Source: Ypsolopha sequella
Taxonomy: Eukaryota > Arthropoda > Insecta > Lepidoptera > Ypsolophidae
Direction: 5' to 3'
Assembly: GCA_934047225.1 (NCBI GenBank)
Contig: OW203983.1
Span: 1,178,001-1,242,000 of the forward strand
Length of the DNA stretch: 64,000 nt
Shown: positions 30,275 through 41,332 of the stretch, in pieces
How the letters are laid out: each line of letters begins with the position of its first letter
Numbering within the stretch: the first letter of the stretch is position 1
The notes under the pieces: model-generated
Databases searched by the model: none
What the model was told of the DNA's origin: nothing
What the model saw: the letters and a program-made list of their open reading frames with translations, nothing else
Translations under genes and position numbers: made by a program

Positions 30275-32770
30275 CCTGATATGCCATGATTCTTGTACTG
30301 CATGTGCCAGTGCAAATCGTACAGTGAAAATTCTCGCAACTGGTGCATAAATCTCTCCGAAGTCTTGTTCTTTTTTTAATATGTAGTGCTAGTAGTCTTG
30401 CTGTTTGAATTCCATTTTCTTTTGTGCAAAATACCCATTTTGTATCAATTAACTGTTTTCCTTTTTGTAATTCGGTTAAAGTCCATGTTTTCATTTTATT
30501 ATGTGCTTCTATCTCATTATCTATTGCTTCTTTCCATCTCTTTTGTATAGCTTTCTTGTATGTTTGTGGTTATTTGGCCATCGATGATAAGCCAAATGCT
30601 CCGTAAACTTAATATTCTTTTAGATTTTCTGGTAATTTTACATTTCTTCCAGTTATTGTTTTTGTAATTTCTCTGTATTCATTATTCTCCTGTCTTTCTT
30701 GACTAGTAGTAGTTCTTCATCATGTTGTATTTCTTCTTCATGTCTTATTTTGTACTTCTTCCTGTTTTTGACAGACTTTTTCCTTTTTCGTTACTTTCGT
30801 TGTCCTCATCCTTATATCTGTGCAGAATTCATTTATATTCTCTAATTCTGCTTTAATATTCTTGAATTTTATTTGAGTCTCATCAAATCTCATGTCACGG
30901 GGTATTATTATTTGGTCCGATATTAAATCCCATAATATGTATCCTGTTCTTCTATATCCAACTATTTTTGTCTCTCGTGCTCTTTTTTCCATTTTGTCTT
31001 TTCCTTGCAACCAAATATTCTTAATTTTGATGAATCACATCTTCCAAAATACATTTCTGCTTGTATTTTGTTTCTTATAGCTTTATATGGGGAATGATTT
31101 AACTGATAAGTTGCACCTATGTGCCTATAGCTTCAATCCATAGATGTTTTGGTAGATTCGTTTCTGCAAGCATTGTTCTAGCTTTATCACATAACGTCCG
31201 ATTAATTTGTTCAGCAACTCGATTTTGCTGCGGTATACAGGCTATTATTGTGTATTTAATGCTAATGACAGTAATCCTTTACTTTGTTTGCAGTAAACTC
31301 CTCAGTTTGAAATACTCAGTATTTTTCTGACCCTATTTCCTGTTTCATTTTCTCTATGTAATTTATTAAATTATCCTTTGCTTCCGATTTGTTTATTAAT
31401 GGAAACACTGCACAAAACTGTGTAAAATCATCTATTATTGTTTGGTAGGGTCTTTCACTGCTTGATGTTTTAAAAGGACCAGCTATATCTGTTTGTAAGT
31501 ATTCTACTACTTTTTTTGAACGCGGTCTCGTATTTTTCTCAAATAGCAATTTTGTTGCCTTTTCTTCAATGTATATTCTACACTAAATTCATTGATCTAA
31601 AAAATATTTTATTCAAAAATTAGGCCAGGCATTAGTGCCAAAGGTCATCATCACCAACTATCATACAGTATTTTTTAGGTTCAATTACTTCCATATTCAA
31701 CGTATATAATTGTCCTTCTATTTTTCCATATATTAATTTTGATAATATTCTATCAAAATTAAAAACGTTCACAAAGTTCTTTTTGAAAACTATGTTCAAA
31801 TCATTATTTAAAAGCTTTCTTAGTAACAATAAGTTATGTGACAGGTAAGCCTCACAGTTTATTATTAATTCTCGATATTTGAATTTAATTTTACCTTTTT
31901 GTTTGCTAATCAAGTATTCACAATTTTGCTTCCACTTTTAGATCTTTTATCCCTGTCATCATGTGTTTGTATTTCTCTTGAATCAAATGTTTCGTTGCTT
32001 CAGAATCAACAACTAACTTTATGAATCTTTCGTCACAGTTTTCACATCTTTGTGTACACATGGCTGTGAACGAACATTCTCACTCCTCATGTGAGCTGGT
32101 TGATTGCTCTTGAGCAAAGTGTGTGTGGTCACCTCTTCCACCACGGGATTCTCCACGAAATCCTCTACCCTAGCCCTAGCTTATTACATTTGTAGCATGT
32201 CACATTAAGCCGCTTTCGTTATTCTCATTGTTTCTCGTAGGCGTACTGTTTTCTATTTTTGGTTCTGCATGTAGTACACATGACTTAACATAGTCTAATG
32301 TTATCACATTAAATAACCGGTATTTTAATAAACGGTAGTAGTTGCAATTGCGGTGACCATAAATTCTCATATTTTTCTGGTTTAGTAATCTAGATATATC
32401 TTATCATCTGCTGCTTCGATGCTGCTAACTAATGAGTCGAACTTCAGCAAATGATCCTGGAACTTTGTGTTACACTTCAACTGTAGTAACTGCCTCCTAA
32501 GATGTATCTTGCTGAGAACGCTTTTTTTTTTCTAGAACAGCCTCTAAACACTAACATTTCTTTTGCTGTACTTGCCTTCTTAAAATATTCTAAATACTTA
32601 TCTGACAGGCAGGTTACAATAATCGACTTAAATTTTGAGTCTTTTATTTTATTTCCCTACTTACTTTACCACATAAGACTTCGTCAACGCTTTTTTCCTC
32701 TAGAAGTGACAGCAGTCGAAAATTCTAGTTTGCAAAGTTGGTTGTCTCTTTAAATTGTTGGAAATATTCA
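30275..32770 (-). pseudogene. Ty1/copia retrotransposon relic
   Basis: Decayed minus-strand polyprotein, from 3' to 5': RT start (30275..30510, TWTLTELQKGKQLIDTKWVF), integrase C end (30738..31010, KIVGYRRTGYILWD), integrase core (31316..31549, VEYLQTDIAGPFKT and IIDDFTQFCAVFPL), GAG-pre-integrase (31632..31913, ending DDDLWH) and protease (about 31915..32045, KLVVDSEATKHLI). A zinc-knuckle remnant lies near 32180..32215. Many stops and frame breaks; the RT palm and both LTRs are not recognised. The order fixes it as copia-type because integrase precedes RT. Confidence 0.78.
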
Positions 32771-33329
32771 TAAGACGCCATTTTTATTGAAGAAAATTTT
32801 CGAGCTAATCAAACACAACCTCTTTGCTGATCTCCCATAATCTAATATGTTTATATCTTGATGGGTTGACGAGTGTTAAATACTGAAGTAGATATTTGTC
32901 CAATACTTTTGTTTAGACAGTAAAAAGTTTAGTCTGTTTTCAAAAATAACAAGTGTGTTCTCTTTTAACAAATCCTTTTTTTTGAACAATTCCTAACATC
33001 ATACAAACCCAGGTTCATGTTGTAAATAAAGTAAAACTTTTTGTGTGTGATTAATAGCATCTTAATAAGCATTAAATTAAAAAGAAAATTTGTAGTCTTT
33101 GAGGATTATCGTAGTTAGTATCTTAAAAATCATCAAAATACAATTTTTGTTGGTTCAAACATAAATTTTGAAATTGTGACATTTGGCCGTTCGAAAGCCA
33201 TACAAAAATGACCTTTTATCACTCAGGCAGATAGACAACAGACAAAAATTCAAAAGATTTTAGTTAAATAATAATTAAACATTCCATTTAAAATTTCGCG
33301 AATACATATAGGAGGGGACATACATATAT
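32771..33329. other. Intron, no feature recognised
   Basis: AT-rich intron of the dynein gene, no supported feature. Confidence 0.4.
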
Positions 33330-34032
33330 TTGTTTTTTTTTCAAAGATTTCTCGAAACCAGTGCCGGTAAATATAGTAAAAGTATATATTTTTACAATCA
33401 GATTTTTAATACCAACAATTTGATAGCCATATTGTATTTTTATAAAATATATTTTTTTTAATTTTACTTATTTTTTTATATTTCTCATTTGTGCTGTTTG
33501 CACAAATTTGTTGTGTGTAGTTTGTATTTTTTAAATATTTCTCGAAACCAGTGCAAGTAAATATAGTAAAAGTATATATTTTTACAATCAACTTTTTAGT
33601 ATCTACAATTTGATACCCATATTGTATTTTTAGGCTAATATTTTAATTTTTTTTCACTGTTGTTTTAAAAATATTTATAGCACACCGTGCGTAAAATGAC
33701 CACTTTACGCACGCGCACGCGTGCGTAAAGTCGGCATTTTCTGCACTTGTACAATAAAAAATTATACGAAACTCGTGCGAGAAACTTTTTCTCGACTCGT
33801 GTGATTGCAGCACTCGCCTTCGGCTCGTGCCGCAAACTCACACTCGTCAGAAAACGTTTCGTCGCTCTCGTATCGTAATGTACTATTTTTTACACCGTTA
33901 TATGTGGGCAAATTAATGCTATTTTTGTGCCAAATTTCATGTTATGAGGCTGTGACATACGGACGGACGGACGGACAACGGAGTCTCACTATAAAGGTTC
34001 CTTTTGTACCTTTTAGGTACGGAACCCTAAAA
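33330..34032 (+). repeat. Interspersed repeat, GTACGGAACCCTAAAAA end
   Basis: Contains two direct copies of a ~105-bp block (33345..33450 and 33537..33640: TTCTCGAAACCAGTGC, AAATATAGTAAAAGTATATA), then a CGTGCGTAAA inverted stretch (about 33690..33730), then ACGGACGGACGGACGGACAA, AAAGGTTCCTTTTGTACC and GGTACGGAACCCTAAAAA. A reversed copy lies at 35883..36245. Confidence 0.6.
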
Positions 34033-34082
34033 ACAATGGCGCATTCTTGCCCGGCAGGATCCAAAGGATCCAGTTTCAAGGT

Positions 34083-34254
34083 TAAGAATCAGCGTTCTAC
34101 TGACTGAGTTGCCGCTACTCTAATATAAGAATCAGCGTTCTACTGACTGAGTTGCCGCTACTCTAATATAAGAATCAGCGTTCTACTGACTGAGTTGCCG
34201 CTACTCTAATATAAGAATCAGCGTTCTACTGACTGAGTTGCCGCTACTCTAATA
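34083..34254 (+). repeat. 43-bp tandem repeat, four copies
   Basis: Units start at about 34083, 34126, 34169 and 34212. Reversed, each unit reads GCGGCAACTCAGTCAGTAGA then ACGCTGATTC, which resembles the D-arm/A-box region of a tRNA. The copies are almost identical. It ends about 60 bp from dynein exon 2. Confidence 0.9.
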
Positions 34255-34313
34255 TAGAAGAAAGGCTATGCTAACTGTTGTCTGGCTGACAGACTGAATA
34301 CAGCGTGACTCAC

Positions 34314-34588
34314 AGGTCCTTATGGAAGCCCTCCTCGGGCAGCTGCTTGCTGACGTTGATCCTGAACATGTAGATACAGACACCGGTGAACCGCACGTCC
34401 CAGCCGTCCGACAGGAACAGCTTCCTCTTCCACGTGGTCTGCGGCGGCAGCTGCTTGCCCTGCCCCTGCTGCCGCGGCTTGCTCCCTTCCGGCGGCGGCT
34501 TCTGTTCCACCGTCTCCTCCACGTCCTGGTAGTACCAGAGCAGCTTGTTGCGCATGTGTGGCAAGAACAGCTGGTTGATGTCGTCTAG
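34314..34588 (-). CDS. Dynein heavy chain exon 2
   Basis: 275 bp, GC-rich. Encodes LDDINQLFLPHMRNKLLWYY, a low-complexity Gln/Pro stretch (SKPRQQGQGKQLPP), then KRKLFLSDGWDVRFTGVCIY. Acceptor CATTCAG/CTAGAC, donor CCT/GTGAGT. Phase 0 in, two bases out. The antisense strand also stays open here, but only as a shadow. Confidence 0.82.
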
Positions 34589-35569
34589 CTGAATGGGGCA
34601 GGAGATAATAAGTGGCCTGACAGAATATCAGCGTCACAGTTCTATGACGGTTTTGCTGATCCGGGGATCTTTTTGTTTCTACAATTTAGTCGCTTACATG
34701 TTGTTATAGCTTGTCAACTTCGTGCTTATCGCACCTACGGGATACAGGCTCAATCCCCCTCCCGCCCCACACCACGCGCATCCTCTCTGGGGCCAAGCCA
34801 AGAAGTTGACAAGCTATAGGTACTTATTTAAAACGTATATTGTGTACAAACGGCCACCCATTAATGGTGTACTCGCCAAAAAGTTGTATGTCATAAACCC
34901 ATCATATAACTACTGCCGCCTGAGCAGTGGGCTTGTGAGCAAATTGAAAACACGCAATCAAGCAACTGCTATCAGTAATTTAATGGAAATAACACAGTCA
35001 TAAACTCGGTAATAGTTTTCCTTTTATTTAGTAGGAAGCAAGTTTTCAAACGCCAACTGCAATTTGGACCTGTCTTTGAAGGCCTACTCCTCCCACACGG
35101 GTGGTCCAAAAACTTTCATAAACATATATGATAGGCATTATAGAGACAAAAATAATTTTTTAGTTTCATAAACTGTTTTTCTATTGCAAGTTTTGACAAA
35201 AAAAATCGAAAATTTCACATGATTAACACAAGAATTCTCTTACTCCTTCCAAACGCCTTAAGCGATTTTAATTATTATTTCACCAAATTATAGGAAATTT
35301 TTAGATCTAAAAAATTTTAGTTCAAAATTTTTTTTTCGTTCATGGCGTCCATTATTTTCTCCTATTTTGCGCTAGCCGAAGACGCAGGGGTTGTCGTAAC
35401 AGCCACTTTTCAAGGCACGCTGAAATGAACATTATTTCAATGTCGTTTCCGTTGATATTTGTACCGACACACATCGTGTTGCTTATTTAGCGTGGTCATA
35501 CGCCTTAAAGAGCTTTGTCATAAATTTTACTACCGACAATCACGAGCATGAATGTGAATGAATACGAAC
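34589..35569. other. Intron with a small MITE
   Basis: 34705..34818 is a foldback with TATAGCTTGTCAACTTC and its complement GAAGTTGACAAGCTATA as ends. The rest is AT-rich and holds nothing that I recognise. Confidence 0.5.
34705..34818. repeat. MITE with TATAGCTTGTCAACTTC ends
   Basis: About 114 bp with 17-bp perfect terminal inverted repeats. The GC-rich interior is unlike the flanking intron. A TA at each end could be the target duplication. Confidence 0.8.
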
Positions 35570-35707
35570 CATATTCCCCTCGAACACATGGTCCATAATC
35601 GCGTGCCTCGGCAGTCCGGTACCGTCGATCAGCAGCTGGAAGGTGAACTCCAGCCGGGGGTCCATCTCCCCTCGCCTCGCCTTGCGTTCGCATTCTTCCC
35701 GCCTTTT
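35570..35707 (-). CDS. Dynein heavy chain exon 1 of those visible
   Basis: 138 bp. Encodes KRREECERKARRGEMDPRLE and FTFQLLIDGTGLPRHAIMDH, ending VFEGNM. Donor ATG/GTTCGT, likely acceptor GTGCAG/AAAAGG. Basic residues then (L/M)DPRxE..F are usual near the N end of DNAH5/8 chains. The frame stays open upstream to 35794, so either this exon is longer and initial or another exon lies further right. The internal ATG of MDPRLE is a third possible start. Confidence 0.75.
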
Positions 35708-35882
35708 CTGCACATTTACACTACATTTAGTTAAGGTTTTTCTAAAACCAAAAGACTTGGTTTGAAAAGAATTTTCATGGTCTCCCCGTTTCAAAATATA
35801 CGTTTTAGTTTTTATTTATTTACGCCAGAAAAATGTTCACGTGGTATCCTTACTTCTGAAAGTCCTGCTCTAACGCTTTTGT

Positions 35883-36245
35883 TTTTTAAGGTTCCGTAGT
35901 ACCTAAAAGGTACAAAAGGAACCTTATGGTGAGACTCCGTTGTCCGTCCGTCCGTCCGTATGTCACAGCCTCATAACTTTAGCACCGCTAAAGATAAAGA
36001 CGTGAAATTTAGCACAAAAATAGCATTATTTTGCCCACATATCAAGTTATAAAAAAATTATGATAAATTATAAATTATGTTCAAAATATTTCCAAAACAA
36101 AAGTGAGAAAAATAAAAATATTGTCCTAAAAATACAATATGGGTATCAAATTGTAGATACTAAAAAGTTGATTGTTAAAATATATACTTCTACTATATTT
36201 ACTGGCACTGGTTTCGAGAAATCTTTAAAAAACCCAAAAAATATG
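35883..36245 (-). repeat. Interspersed repeat, reversed copy
   Basis: Reverse-orientation copy of 33537..34032: AAGGTTCCGTAGTACC, the CCGTCCGTCCGTCCGTATG run, then the ~105-bp block ending TTTCGAGAAATC (36128..36232). It follows the dynein exon by 175 bp. Confidence 0.6.
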
Positions 36246-36269
36246 TATGTCCCCCCCCCCGTACCCGTA

Positions 36270-37725
36270 AAAAAAAATTCAGCACCCGCAGAAGCCGCCC
36301 AATTAAATACGTTGCTGGATTCTGGTCTTAGCCAACGTGTTGTGGCTGCAAGACTACATCTTAGCCTCTAGACTGTTAATAGAGTGTACAAACGCTATCA
36401 GGGGACTGGTTTAGCCATACGCTCTTCAGGATCTGGTAGGAATCAGGACACTTCTCAGCGGGACGACCGATTCAAAAATTCAAAAAAATTCAAAATTCAA
36501 AAAGTTTATTTTGCAAAGTAGGTATATATAATACACGTTTCACAAGTCAAATCTTAATCTTATAAAAATATATGTAATAAAATAATAAATGTACATGAAC
36601 TACTTAGATTAAATGTTTATTTAATTTATGTAGCAATATATATACAATTAAAATTATAGGTAAAATATTATTATACAAGGTGAAATCCAATCAACCGCCC
36701 GAACCCATACCGGAGACCCGGCCAGGGACCAGGAACAAGGTTCAATGATCACCAACCGAGCCCCCAGCACGAATCCAGGCGGCCGACCAAATCCCATCCT
36801 ATATACTACATAGTAGGTTACGTATATAAATACATGCCTACCTCCGCCCATTCGATTAGTCTTGCTAAGAAGAACGGGCAAGAAACTTGGCAAGATCATG
36901 TCTTTTTTTTTAACATAAACTTAAACTATACATTGAATTACTTATATCTACTTTAACCAAGGGATAAGAAAATACAAGACATGCAAGATTTATTGCAACA
37001 GTTTATTTGCGAAATCTCAACGCTTTTGCACTGCAAGAAGGAACATGGATTGGTACCACACAAGCTAGCCAATGTGTCAACATTAACAACAGTCCATTGA
37101 AAAACACGCCTTCAGTTTGAACGTGAGCACTTAAATTGGTCATACCAACAATGGAGGAAGGTCCTCTTTTCTAACGAGAGTAAAATTATGCTGTATGGTA
37201 ATGATGGAAGAAAGAATGTATACAGAAGAAAAGGGGAATGTTATGCACAGTGCTACGTTGAGGAAAAAGTAAGCTGTTCCTGGACAGTTTGTGGGGGGCA
37301 TTAGTACCGACGGAAAAACAGAACTCGCTCTCGTATCTGGAACATGCCTGCCAGCACAAAACGGTCGTCGTTACATAGAAGAATCTCTCGAGGCTGATGT
37401 GGTTCCCTATGCACATTTCACTGGCGAAGATAATGCCAGGGCCCGTGCCGCAGGAATTGTACGAGATTATCTCAGTGAAGTCGGTACCTACGTTATGGAA
37501 TGGCCAGTCCGGATATGTATAACATAGATCACCTGTGGAATAAACTAAAACGACGAGTTTGAGGAAGAGATCCTGCTCCAGAGACTCTTGGGGCAGTTGA
37601 AAAACACAGTTCAAGAAGAATGGAATAAAATTCCACAACATGTAGATGTGACTCTCATCCAATATATGCAGAACCGTGTGGAAACAGTCATAAGGGCTCG
37701 AGGAGGGAATACAAATTATTGAATG
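36270..37725 (+). pseudogene. Tc1-like transposase, split by a SINE-like insertion
   Basis: N part (36270..36478): LLDSGLSQRVVAARLHLS, then STVNRVYKRYQ-like helix-turn-helix sequence, ending RDDRF. C part (36983..37725): FEREHLNWSYQQWRKVLFSN (the first catalytic D is N in SNES), RKNVYRRKGE, GGISTDGKTELALVSGT, RIVRDYLSEVG-like sequence and LWNKLKRRV, with several frame breaks. The second catalytic aspartate block (HDNARPH in relatives) is disrupted. The 500-bp insertion at 36479..36980 lies between the two parts. The transposase is dead. Confidence 0.8.
36479..36980 (-). mobile_element. SINE-like unit with LINE-type tail, copy 1
   Basis: Minus-strand copy of the ~500-bp unit at 49387..49884. 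It begins TTGTATTTTCTTATCCC (at about 36979), continues with GCAAGACTAATCGAATGGGC and GGTCGGCCGCCTGGATTCGT, and ends in a repeated AATTTTTGAATTTTTGAAT-type tail at 36480. It lies inside the Tc1-like gene. Confidence 0.8.
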
Positions 37726-38417
37726 AATTGTACTTGAACTTTTTTGTTTACGTGTTTTGTTTATTACATTTCATAAAATCTCCATATCTACAGGTTAGAA
37801 GTGAGTTATTAAACAACGACGACGAACGAAGCAAGGAGGAGCGTGTTAGGTTTACATGTAAGATAAAATAAGGAGCCGAGCGAAGCAGAGTGGAGCGAGG
37901 CGACGTCCCAAGTTTTATCACTCAAAATTAAATTGTCACCAAAATAGAAAATTGTTCGCCTGAGAATTATTCAACTCAACTCAAATTTGTATTTCCAAGT
38001 CGCCGTTTTCAAAAATTTTATTCACCCTCGGTCTTTTTTGAAACCTTAAATTTTAATTTATATTGGCTCGTTTGAATACTACCCATTTCCTTTTAACATT
38101 TAAGTACTACAGAATCCTAAAAACACGAAACAAAATTGGTTTTAAAAATTCTGCCAAAAATAAATTTTTCCATGCATCAATATTTCCGACTACACATTTT
38201 CATTTTCCGTTATCGTTCAACCGGTCATGTATGATCAATTGATCATATTATGATATCATAGATATCATATAAAGTTTTAAAAGTAGCTCACAGCATGTTA
38301 TTTAAAAAATGTCTCAACAACCTGTTATAATAATATATATACATATAATGTGATTACAATTGCGCATTTAACAAATCAATTATTATTGAATAATAATAAT
38401 ACGTATGAACATAATAA
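37726..38417. other. Non-coding, no feature recognised
   Basis: AT-rich DNA after the Tc1-like relic. A short inverted GATCAATTGATC and ATGATATCAT cluster lies at 38230..38270. No gene seen. Confidence 0.4.
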
Positions 38418-38578
38418 AGCAGATTCTGAAGGCTTTAATTTTAGTTTTAGTGCTGTCAAAACTTGAATTTTTTGAAAGTAATTTAGCTTCTGTTCTTAAC
38501 ACCTAAGAACTATTTTGCAGGGAATAAATTTAAGTTTTGACAGCAATAAAACTAAAATTAAAGCCTTCAGAATTGGCT
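38418..38578. repeat. MITE family B, copy 2
   Basis: Same ends as 21593..21757: AGCAGATTCTGAAGGCTTTA and TAAAGCCTTCAGAATTGGCT. The interior differs. Confidence 0.85.
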
Positions 38579-38725
38579 ACAATATGTGCGTTAACTAAGT
38601 GTTTGGATAAAGTAAAAATATTGTTTTATAATTTATTTGTTAAATAAATGATGCGAAACACTCACCAATTATGTAAGAAATCTTACCTTTCAGTTTGATA
38701 ACTATCTATTACGGGCTGTATGAAG

Positions 38726-38803
38726 TGGAGACATCACAAGTGGAGACATCACAAGTGGAGACATCACAAGTGGAGACATCACAAGTGGAGACATCACAAG
38801 TCA
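38726..38803 (+). repeat. 15-bp tandem repeat, five copies
   Basis: GTGGAGACATCACAA repeated five times with no differences. Confidence 0.95.
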
Positions 38804-38884
38804 GTAATAGACACAACACTTTAAAATTGTAAACATGTCGTCGATGTTTCGTAGTTCTACATTTCTAGGGTTCTGTACCTCGAA

Positions 38885-39260
38885 ATGTTTTGCGGAATAT
38901 TCGGAAATGTGTTATAAAAGTGTACTTCTGGAGCATTGCTATATATGGATGTGAAACGTGGACTATGACAAAACGTGACAGAGAAAGACTGGAAGCCTTT
39001 GGAATGTGGTGTTGGCAAAGAATGGAAAGAATAAGTTGGATGGAAAAGATAAGCAACGAAGAGGTCCTGCAGATTGTAAACAAAAAGCTAGTTTTGATGA
39101 AAACCAATAGTTAGTAGAAGGGGAAAGATGTTGGGACATCTGATACGACATGACAATGAGAGGAAGCCCTAGGAAAACATTCATAGATCAGCTGAAAGAA
39201 AAAGTATATTTCGTGTCGTACCAAGAAGTTAAAGAAAAGGTGAAGTGCAGAAGTGAATGG
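38885..39260 (+). pseudogene. RTE-like LINE fragment, C-terminal region
   Basis: Encodes AIYGCETWTMTKRDRERLEA, FGMWCWQRMERISWMEKISN and EEVLQIVNKK, then, frame-shifted, MLGHLIRHDNERKP. This YGCExW...RRM...WxxxxxN block closes the RT of a broad group of LINEs. No catalytic part remains. Confidence 0.7.
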
Positions 39261-39479
39261 AGAAGTCTCCTTTTGCTCGGGTCCCGTATGAGATATCAAT
39301 TTGAAACTGATACCTCCAACAGAAGTTTACGGCCAAATGGTGCTGTAAGACAATCAGGCTTGTAACTCAATCAAAAAAAATGTTATTGCCCTTTACAAAT
39401 CAATTTCATACAAATTTGCTGACCACGAAAATCTATAGGGCACTTCCAGTAGACTTAGAAACTTGAAATTTCGTTAACA

Positions 39480-41330
39480 AGTAGTACGTGAGTGTATAAA
39501 AAGTTCGAATTTGTTATTGTATGCTGACGATACCAAAATATTTAGATTTATTCGAAGTATAGAAGACAGTATTAATTTACAAAAAGACTTATACAATTTC
39601 TAAACGTTTTGTAATCTAATAATTTAATTTAAACGCTGATAAAGGTTCGTAATTGGCTTTACCCGGAAACGGTCTTTAATCAATTACTCATACAAACTTT
39701 GTAATAAAGAGCTGGCTTGTGTAAGTGAAATTCTTGAGTTAGGTGTGATTTTTGACCCAAAACTGAGCTTTGTTCCCCACATTGATAATATATTAAATAA
39801 ATGTCATAAACAGTTACGGTGTGCGCACACCGTGTACTCGGGATCTTATAGGGATGTTTCTGAATCACACCACTTTATTTTTAGTTTATCTTCTCTTATT
39901 TATTCATCATAAACACCTGCGAAACCTCAAGTTCGGAAGAAAATATGTCAGAAAGCGAATGAATCTTATATTTTTTATAATTAATGTACCTACATATATG
40001 TTAAACGTAAATCAATTAAGCTAGTCGTAACTTAAGTTATCTGAATGTCTGTACTTGTTAATTATTAGACGTTACATGTAATATATATAAAGATACCATA
40101 GTATTATAATTAAACATTAATGTAAATAACTAATCATACGTATTTTTATTTTCAAGTACCAAAATTTCTTAGTCACGCTTTAGTTACATACAGATTGCAC
40201 CGACGACGCGGGCCAATTTGAAGTGCTCCAAATTAGATAACAAAAGGCAAACATTATGAGCCCCATTGTTAAGTTTCAAGTGGAATCGGGCCATGGTATT
40301 TGAAATGTACTATACTACAAAACGGTGTTTAACTTTAGACAGTGTTTAAATCTGTTGTTGTCGCCTTTTGTTTCATATTGTAAAAAAGTGACAGCAACAG
40401 ATTTAAACACTCTCTAAAGTTAAACATCGTTTAAACGCCCTGTTGTAGTAACACAGTTAGGTTTTATTTTACGTGTAGGTAAACCTTTTAAAAAGCTGTT
40501 GACAGATAAAGTATTATATAATAGATATGTGCGTAGTAGGTTGGAATTTGCAAGTTGTATTTGGAACCCACATTACAGAATTTATTGTAACAGGATTGAA
40601 CGAGTGCAAAGAAAGTTCATTAAAGCGATCGAGTATCGTATTAGGGGTACTAGTTCAATATTGCTGCTTTATCTAGTTTCAAGATAACATCTTTAAGTCA
40701 TCGACGTGAACGCACGGACGCCTTAATTTTATATAAAGTAATAAATAATCAGTTTGATGCGCCTGCGTTACTACATTTATTATCTTTCAGAGTACCTCTA
40801 CGTCGAGAGAGATCAGCTAAACGCCTTTTCCATACTAATCGGTCTCGAACGAACTAGGCAAGTAATAGTTTCATAAGAAGGGCTTGTAGGCTTTATAACA
40901 ATAAGTTGGAAGATGTCGACATTTTTAGCGAGACGTTAAATAGTTTTAAAAAATTATCTTTACCGAGTATCACTCATTATGTTTGATTGAAGGTTATTTA
41001 TTCGTATACATATATTTACGTTTTTCTTTTGTTTTCTTTTCTTTCGGAGTGAGTAGAGCTTTATATGCATACTCAGCAAATAGTTTGTGCTTAGATATAA
41101 TACATATTTACTTACTTCTACAGCTGTTAGATTTTAGTGAAATTTGTTTTTATGTTGTGTACTTTTCTGTGTATGTAGTTACTGCCACTGTTGTTTATTA
41201 GTTTTATTTTATATACTCTTAATGAGGAAATTGTAAGTCTGAATTTAAATCATGCTGTACTGTACTCTTATAGAAATAAGTTTGACTGTTTGTTTCTTGA
41301 ATAAATAAATGAATAAATTAATTAATTATG
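39480..41330 (+). pseudogene. Decayed LINE, RT C-terminal half
   Basis: The palm motif survives as FTDDTKIFRFI (39510..39545, F-x-DD). Then LGVIFDPKLSFVPHIDNI (39740..39795). After an interruption (about 39830..40480) come YVRSRLEFASCIWNPHYRIY (40520..40580), RVQRKFIKAIEYR, and further pieces to 40985. The 3' part ends in AATAAATAAATGAATAAATT. Many stops. The interruption holds a foldback MITE (40310..40449). Confidence 0.7.
40310..40449. repeat. Foldback MITE with long arms
   Basis: Arms of about 55 bp: ACTACAAAACGGTGTTTAAC, TTTAGACAGTGTTTAAATCT and GTTGTTGTC pair with GACAGCAACAGATTTAAACAC, split here as GACAGCAAC and AGATTTAAACAC, and with CTGTTGTAGT. The loop is about 30 bp. The right arm has a short extra insert (TTTAAACG). 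Nearly a pure hairpin. Confidence 0.85.
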
Positions 41331-41332
41331 TA

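Larger units (their letters stand above)
11665..35707 (-). other. Axonemal dynein heavy chain gene, N-terminal 13 exons (DNAH5/DNAH8 class)
   Basis: Thirteen exons joined in phase give 2438 bp (812 codons plus two bases) of the dynein heavy-chain stem, the DHC_N1 region that dimerises and binds intermediate chains in the axoneme. Family-diagnostic strings are FGKFDTFC, IHSVSQFYNTSERI, DDPPLPRNFSPIAG and VTWTSEEWDSF. These are closest in my memory to outer-arm gamma-type chains (DNAH5/DNAH8; Drosophila CG9492 and kl-3). Heavy chains of this kind are about 4500 residues, so the AAA+ motor and microtubule-binding stalk lie left of this window. Introns are 0.1-6 kb within the model, and the one left of 11665 exceeds 11.6 kb. 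The first exon listed may not hold the start codon. The exons are much more GC-rich than their introns. Confidence 0.9.

Noticed and set aside
34320..34637. ORFs on both strands over dynein exon 2
   Set aside because: GC-rich exon leaves alternate frames open. Only the minus frame with LDDINQLFLPHMRN has splice sites in the right phase.
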